64,000 nt of DNA, taken from positions 1 through 64,000 of the forward strand of contig JAKLIF010000005.1 in assembly GCA_022709755.1 (NCBI GenBank), in the 5' to 3' direction. This document shows positions 59,728 through 64,000 of this stretch, in pieces; the first letter of the stretch is position 1, and each line of letters starts with the position of its first letter. The translations under genes and the position numbers were made by a program. Under the pieces are notes generated by a model. That model was not told the origin of the DNA, did not search any database, and saw only the letters and a program-made list of their open reading frames with translations. This DNA comes from Elusimicrobiota bacterium. Its GTDB lineage: Bacteria > Elusimicrobiota > Elusimicrobia > FEN-1173 > JAKLIF01.

Positions 59728-60195
59728 ATGAAGATATCGGCTCAGCAGGAATATGGTCTTCGCTGCCTGATGCAACTGGCCTCACACAGCGGGCCCGTTC
59801 CGCTGACCGTCGGTGAGATTGCGGAGAGGGAAGGTCTCACCGCCGCCTACGTCGAGAAGATTCTCGTCACTCTCCGAAGGGCCGGGTTGGTCAGAAGCCT
59901 CCGGGGAGCCCATGGCGGATACACCCTCCGAAGAACAGGGGAGCGGATATCCCTGGCCGACGTCTTGTCTTCCCTCGGACAATCCCACCCGTTGTACAAA
60001 GCGTCCCTTCACAAAAACGATCTGATCGAAAAATCCTTCTGTTCCCGTTTCAAGGGAACTCGTTCGAAATGCGTCCACGGGTCTCAATGTCCGTTACGCC
60101 CCCTCTGGACGTTTCTGGGCCGACAGCTTCACACGATTCTCACCAAGGTCAATTTAAAACAACTGACACAAGACGCTCCCCGTTCAACCGTCTGA
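59728..60195 (+). CDS. Rrf2-family transcriptional regulator
   Basis: A 155-residue DNA-binding protein. MKISAQQEYGLRCLMQLA, EIAEREGLTAAYVEKIL (helix-turn-helix, about 33-49) and VRSLRGAHGGYTLRR (wing, about 60-74) match Rrf2/IscR proteins. Three cysteines in CSRFKGTRSKCVHGSQC (about 108-124) could hold an iron-sulfur cluster as in IscR/NsrR, although the spacing differs from IscR. No isc or suf genes are near. A TTG at 59710 would extend it by six residues; the ATG is favoured by family alignment. Confidence 0.88.
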   Translation: MKISAQQEYGLRCLMQLASHSGPVPLTVGEIAEREGLTAAYVEKILVTLRRAGLVRSLRGAHGGYTLRRTGERISLADVLSSLGQSHPLYKASLHKNDLIEKSFCSRFKGTRSKCVHGSQCPLRPLWTFLGRQLHTILTKVNLKQLTQDAPRSTV

Positions 60196-60237
60196 GTCAC
60201 GAACCGCCCCCCGGGCGCGAGGAGCTCAAGAAACACC

Positions 60238-60266
60238 AGGACAAAGAGACGACGTTGTGGTATAAT
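60238..60266 (+). promoter_or_regulatory. Promoter of tRNA-Gly
   Basis: AGGACA (60238-60243), 17-nt spacer and TATAAT (60261-60266), with TGG directly before the -10 forming an extended -10 element. It lies 25 nt before the tRNA. Confidence 0.68.
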
Positions 60267-60291
60267 AAAAAGGTATTGTTGGTGTATCAAT

Positions 60292-60365
60292 GCGGGCGTA
60301 GTTCAGTTGGCTAGAACGTCTCCTTGCCAAGGAGAAGGTCGAGGGTTCGAGTCCCTTCGCCCGCT
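60292..60365 (+). tRNA. tRNA-Gly (anticodon GCC)
   Basis: A 74-nt tRNA with acceptor GCGGGCG/CGCCCGC, D-arm GTTCAGTTGGCTAGAAC, anticodon stem TCTCC/GGAGA around loop TTGCCAA (anticodon GCC), and T-arm GAGGG TTCGAGT CCCTT. CCA is not encoded. It lies between the Rrf2 and sigma-54 genes. Confidence 0.97.
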
Positions 60366-60457
60366 GATTTCATCTTAACGAAAAGCATATCCTCCATTGA
60401 AAACTCATCCATCGTCCGTCCACTGTCGGCTCCCATAACCCAGGCTTCCCGCCCCTC

Positions 60458-61579
60458 ATGGCCGACCATAAGTTCTCTCCCAACCTCCAGTTGAAAATAA
60501 CCCCCCGGACAGATCTCCGTCTGAGGGCCCAGCTCATGGTCCGTCTCAGGACGGTGCAGGTTCTACAGATGAGAGAACCCGAAATCGCCAAAGTGATTCG
60601 GGACATCGAACAGGACCCCTTGTTCCAGAAACTCCTGATGCCGCCGAGTCCCGAGTTCAAAGTCATCCGCTATCAGGCGCACCCCCGCAGTCAACTTTCG
60701 TCGCGGTTCTACGAACTCAATGAGGCCATCGTCCCGAACAAAGCCCCTTCGGACATGACGGATCTCTTCAGCCGTTATAAAAAAGCCGTCGCGCTCATCC
60801 AAAAGATCGGGCAAGAACTCTTTGAGAAACATTTCCTTTTCGCGGAGTCCAGTGAAAGCGTGGACGCGGTGGCCTCTCTGTGCGGGTTGAAACCCGGGGA
60901 GGTCGATGAGATCCGTCAATTTCTCCTGTCGTTTTCCGTTCACACGGAATTCTTCGACCCGTCGGAGAAATCCCCGCCGGCGGGATTATCCGTCATACGG
61001 ATCGCCCGGCTCCATCTGCAGTCCGATGATGACGTCTCCTACGAGTTTCTTTCTCCCCATCTGGCGCGCGGACGCTATGCGATCGACTACGACAATCTCC
61101 AATCCCTCATCAAGAAGGGGGCCTTCACCCCGGAGGAGAAACGTCACGTCAAACAACTTTTGAAACGAATGGAGTTATTGAACTGGCGTCAAAGTTCCCT
61201 GTTCCGGATCATGGATCTTCTATGTCACACGCAGAGGCAGTTCTTCAAAACGCGCGTAACCGATGATAAAACACCGATCTCCCAAAGACAGCTGGCCAAA
61301 AAGTTGACGGTGGCGCCGTCCACAATCTGCCGGACGGTCCAAGGACGGAGTCTCCTCCTCCCGTGGGGGGAAGAGGTCCTGATGGAAGATCTCTTCTACT
61401 CTCACAAGTCATTCCTTCTGGCCCGATTGGAGGACCTTCGTGAACAAGATCCGGATTTCGACAAGAAGACAGATAAAGAACTCCAAAAAGAACTCCAGAC
61501 CCGTTACGGATTGACGATGGCAAGACGCACCGTCAATGCTTACAAACATCAGATCGACTCCCCCAAAAAGAGCAAATAA
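60458..61579 (+). CDS. rpoN: Divergent, short sigma-54 (RpoN-like) factor
   Basis: A 373-residue protein, shorter than the usual 430-500. Region I-like text is LKITPRTDLRLRAQLMVRL...DIEQDPLFQKLL, with few Gln residues and little of the LxxxLxQQL pattern. The core-binding region is followed by a helix-turn-helix, ISQRQLAKKLTVAPSTICRT (about 272-291), and the C-terminus has ARRTVNAYKH (about 355-364), which keeps ARRTV of the RpoN box ARRTVAKYRE. It should direct transcription from -24/-12 promoters with an enhancer-binding AAA+ activator. Acidic region II is absent or short. No ribosome site is clear. Confidence 0.78.
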   Translation: MADHKFSPNLQLKITPRTDLRLRAQLMVRLRTVQVLQMREPEIAKVIRDIEQDPLFQKLLMPPSPEFKVIRYQAHPRSQLSSRFYELNEAIVPNKAPSDMTDLFSRYKKAVALIQKIGQELFEKHFLFAESSESVDAVASLCGLKPGEVDEIRQFLLSFSVHTEFFDPSEKSPPAGLSVIRIARLHLQSDDDVSYEFLSPHLARGRYAIDYDNLQSLIKKGAFTPEEKRHVKQLLKRMELLNWRQSSLFRIMDLLCHTQRQFFKTRVTDDKTPISQRQLAKKLTVAPSTICRTVQGRSLLLPWGEEVLMEDLFYSHKSFLLARLEDLREQDPDFDKKTDKELQKELQTRYGLTMARRTVNAYKHQIDSPKKSK

Positions 61580-61584
61580 TGCCT

Positions 61585-61613
61585 TTGAAACTATGTCGTT
61601 TTTATGATATAAA
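61585..61613 (+). promoter_or_regulatory. Promoter of the efflux adaptor gene
   Basis: TTGAAA (61585-61590), 17-nt spacer and TATAAA (61608-61613), with TGA directly upstream of the -10 (extended -10). Predicted start about 61620, 18 nt before the ATG at 61638. Confidence 0.68.
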
Positions 61614-61637
61614 ACGGGATTAAGCCGGTCTTAACAA

Positions 61638-63056
61638 ATGGAAAACAACACGGATAAAGTCCCATCGGAGAAACCCCAGGTCCCTAACGGCGCGTCGACG
61701 ACGCCGGACACGGGTGTTTTGGCGCCTCACGATAAAGCATCTTCCGTCAGCGACAAATCCACCGCCGGGCAGTCCGGAGAGGCCCCCAAAAACCCGCCGG
61801 AAACCGTCCCCGCGACGGCCTCCAAGGACTCCAAACCAGGCGCCTCCCAACCTCCGGCGGGCCCCGGGACGTCCCCCGTCGCCAAAACCCCATCGTCGCC
61901 CATTACACAGCCAAAACCCGGAAGTCCCGGTCCTGTCAAAACCGCTCCCAGCGTCAAACCGACACTGTCCAAATTGAACAAAATCTCTCCGAAAGACCGG
62001 AAAGCCTTCTTCAAAAAGTACAAATTTTTGGTCATGGGGGGCGCCTTCGTCCTGATCGGCATCGGGATGTGGGGGGGCATCAAGATATTCAGAGGGATCT
62101 CCAAAGCCAAGGAGGCCATGGATCAACAAAAAACCGGCGGATCGCAGGAAGCCGTGGCGGTCAACGTTCTGGAGGTCAAGCAGGACCGCTTTCAAGACAC
62201 CCTTCACGCCGTCGGGACCATCGCGGGGGGATCGGAGATTGAACTCCGGTTCGAAGTGGAGGGGATGATCGAAAACTTCGATTTCCGCGAGGGCGACAAA
62301 GTGAGGAAAGGCGAAATCATCGCGCGGTTGAACCAACGGGACTCCTACCTGAAGATGAAACGGGCCGAGTTGGAATTGGACCAATATGAGAAGCTCTATG
62401 CGATCGGCGGGGTGGCCCGGTCCAAACTGGAGGAGACCCGCCTGGCGGCGGATCTCGCCCGATCGGACCTGGAAAAAACGATCATCCGCGGACCGCGCGA
62501 CGGGATCATCGGAGACAAGGACGCCGAAGTCGGCGAATTCGTCAGCCCGACCCGAAAGATCGCCACGCTGGTGAACATTGAAACGGTCCTGGTTCGTGTC
62601 GGCATCATCGAGAAGGAGATCGACAAGATATTCCCGGGCCAAAAAGTGGTCTTGACCGTGGACACCTATCCTGGCGTCGAGTTCACCGGCAAGGTGGAGA
62701 ACATCTCTCCGTTGGTCCAAGGGACGAGCAAGACGCTGACCGTGGAAGGACGTCTCGACAACGAGGGAGGCCTGTTGCTCCCCGGCATGTTCGCCCGAAC
62801 CCGCATCACCATCTTTGAGGAAGAGAACACCATCGCGATCCCCAATGACGCGCTTGAAAAGACGCAAGCCGGTTATCGCCTCTACGTCGTCAACAAGGAT
62901 AACAAAGCCGAAGGGCGCAACGTGGAGGTGGGATATATTTCCACGCAATTTTCCCAGATTCTGAAGGGGCTGGCGCCGGGGGAGCGCGTGATCATCCAGA
63001 AACCCCAGGATCTGAAAGACGGCTCGCCGGTCAAAGTGATTGAAGTCCAGAAATAA
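61638..63056 (+). CDS. RND/HlyD-type periplasmic adaptor with long N-terminal extension
   Basis: A 472-residue membrane-fusion protein. The first about 110 residues are Pro/Ser/Thr/Lys-rich low complexity, then a charged stretch and a membrane helix (about 131-148). The periplasmic part has a lipoyl-type half (VGTIAGGSEIELRFEVEG; FREGDKVRKGEIIARLNQRD), a short alpha-hairpin (about 235-275), the second lipoyl half (RGPRDGIIGDKDAEVGEFV), a beta-barrel and a membrane-proximal domain. Adaptors link an inner-membrane pump to an outer-membrane channel. No pump gene is seen; a histidine kinase follows. Confidence 0.85.
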   Translation: MENNTDKVPSEKPQVPNGASTTPDTGVLAPHDKASSVSDKSTAGQSGEAPKNPPETVPATASKDSKPGASQPPAGPGTSPVAKTPSSPITQPKPGSPGPVKTAPSVKPTLSKLNKISPKDRKAFFKKYKFLVMGGAFVLIGIGMWGGIKIFRGISKAKEAMDQQKTGGSQEAVAVNVLEVKQDRFQDTLHAVGTIAGGSEIELRFEVEGMIENFDFREGDKVRKGEIIARLNQRDSYLKMKRAELELDQYEKLYAIGGVARSKLEETRLAADLARSDLEKTIIRGPRDGIIGDKDAEVGEFVSPTRKIATLVNIETVLVRVGIIEKEIDKIFPGQKVVLTVDTYPGVEFTGKVENISPLVQGTSKTLTVEGRLDNEGGLLLPGMFARTRITIFEEENTIAIPNDALEKTQAGYRLYVVNKDNKAEGRNVEVGYISTQFSQILKGLAPGERVIIQKPQDLKDGSPVKVIEVQK

Positions 63057-63140
63057 TGTTACGATCCGCCGAACGGATTCGCGCGATTTATTATATAATT
63101 CTCGGAGTCGACAGCAGCTCTTGCGATCGGATAAAATGAC

Positions 63141-64000
63141 ATGAAACTGAAAACTCGTTTAAGCCTCTTCACCATCCTGATGATGACGTTCGTCATCTTG
63201 GGGACCAGCATCTCGACAGTCTACTTCCTGCGCCTGATGTTGTTCGATGAAATCCGCAACACGCAAAAGAACGTTTTAAACAACTTCCGAAAAGTCTGTG
63301 AGGAGGCCCTCCTCACTCACGACGACGTCCTCCTCCTCAACTACATCAACTCCCTGAAGAAGACGGTCCCCGGGCTGGTCTATGCCGTTTTCGTCGACAT
63401 CGACAGACAGTTGGTCGTTGGAGGGAGAAGCGATGATGCATTCTCCCAGATCTTCCCTTCCTTCGAACAGGCCAAGATCCTTAACAACGCGGAGGACAAG
63501 GTCGAACTGAACACCTACCGAACCCACGAGAACGCCGAAGTGCTCGATGTCGCCACGCGCGTCGTGCTGGACGGCCAGCCTTACGGCGTGGCCCGCGTCG
63601 GGATCCTGCAGGCCGTGATCGAGGCCTCGGTGCAGGAAAGGACCCGACAGGTCCAGAGGATCGTGCTGCTCGTCTCCGGCGTGGCATTCACCGTCGGAAT
63701 CTTGATCGCCCTGTTCATGGCCGGACAGATCACACAACCGATCCACCTCCTGGCCCAAGGGGCGAAATCCATCGGGGATGGGAACTTGGACACCCAGATC
63801 GACATCCAACGCGACGACGAAATAGGCCTTCTGGCCAACGAATTCAACATCATGGCGGTGAAGCTCAAAGAATTGGATCAATTGAAGGACGACTTCGTTT
63901 CCAGCGTTTCGCACGAGCTCCGATCCCCGTTATCGGCCATTTCGGGCTACGTGGAACTCCTGACGACGAAACCCCTGGAGCAGATCGCCGTCGAAAAACG
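63141..64000 (+). CDS. Sensor histidine kinase, 3' truncated by the window
   Basis: The first 286 codons of a membrane sensor kinase. MKLKTRLSLF starts a helix at about 8-30, an extracytoplasmic sensor (about 31-175) follows, then a second helix (about 178-198), HAMP (about 200-252, with DDEIGLLANEFN) and HisKA with phosphoacceptor His258 in SSVSHELRSPLSAISG. The ATP-binding domain is beyond the edge. A TATAAT (63094-63099) lies 42 nt upstream but lacks a good -35. Input signal unknown; the HlyD-like gene upstream could share the operon. Confidence 0.88.
   Translation, partial: MKLKTRLSLFTILMMTFVILGTSISTVYFLRLMLFDEIRNTQKNVLNNFRKVCEEALLTHDDVLLLNYINSLKKTVPGLVYAVFVDIDRQLVVGGRSDDAFSQIFPSFEQAKILNNAEDKVELNTYRTHENAEVLDVATRVVLDGQPYGVARVGILQAVIEASVQERTRQVQRIVLLVSGVAFTVGILIALFMAGQITQPIHLLAQGAKSIGDGNLDTQIDIQRDDEIGLLANEFNIMAVKLKELDQLKDDFVSSVSHELRSPLSAISGYVELLTTKPLEQIAVEK

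Overview
This window comes from a Gram-negative (diderm) bacterium that cannot be placed confidently from sequence alone. The evidence for an outer membrane is an LptF/LptG pair, a lipoprotein, a PorV-like beta-barrel and a 1,833-residue SprA-like protein. The last two, together with an M6 protease ending in a FlgD/type A sorting-like domain, suggest a lineage with a type IX secretion (T9SS)-like export route, such as the Bacteroidota/FCB group or a candidate phylum near Elusimicrobiota or Omnitrophota. G+C looks to be in the mid-50s percent. The phylum call is inference.

Positions 1-37200 hold one almost unbroken plus-strand surface-polysaccharide locus, with many ATGA or GTGA start/stop overlaps. 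It encodes the end of a carbamoyltransferase with its SxtJ-like partner, a DegT/DnrJ aminotransferase, thirteen glycosyltransferases (eight GT4-like, four GT2, one WecG/TagA/CpsF), six SAM methyltransferases, a polysaccharide deacetylase, an SGNH-type hydrolase, two Wzx-like flippases, one O-antigen polymerase/ligase and a multi-spanning membrane protein that could be a GT-C enzyme. It also encodes a WbaP/WcaJ-type initiating sugar-phosphate transferase. The GDP-sugar branch is well represented: a cupin of the mannose-6-phosphate isomerase family, a phosphomannomutase, two nucleotidyltransferases, two GMD-type dehydratases and GDP-fucose synthase. No Wzz, Wza or Wzc is in view.

Positions 37233-39645 hold metK and ahcY, which make SAM and clear SAH. 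This fits the methyltransferase load upstream. At 39652 a perfect TGTGA-N6-TCACA dyad abuts a consensus TTGACA-N17-TATACT promoter, followed by a leader with three hairpins. That promoter reads into a lipoprotein and a PorV-like protein (39861-42315), then a strong hairpin, then a secreted M6 metalloprotease. After a gene-free stretch, lptF-lptG run on the minus strand, divergent from the SprA-like gene (46869-52370).

Positions 52336-64000 hold comF, trmL, gapA, a membrane class III adenylate cyclase, a membrane-anchored SGNH hydrolase, pgk-secG, tRNA-Leu(GAG), an Rrf2 regulator with a near-leaderless promoter, tRNA-Gly(GCC), a short divergent sigma-54 factor, an RND/HlyD-type adaptor with an odd N-terminal extension, and the start of a sensor histidine kinase. 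Clear promoter-like sequences sit in front of gapA, pgk, the Rrf2 gene, tRNA-Gly and the adaptor gene.

The most interesting points are the compact SprA/PorV/sorting-domain set, the possible cAMP link between the cyclase and the Crp-type operator, the divergent sigma-54 factor, and the pairing of the methyl-cycle genes with a methylation-rich glycan locus. No CRISPR array, insertion sequence, prophage or rRNA was seen.
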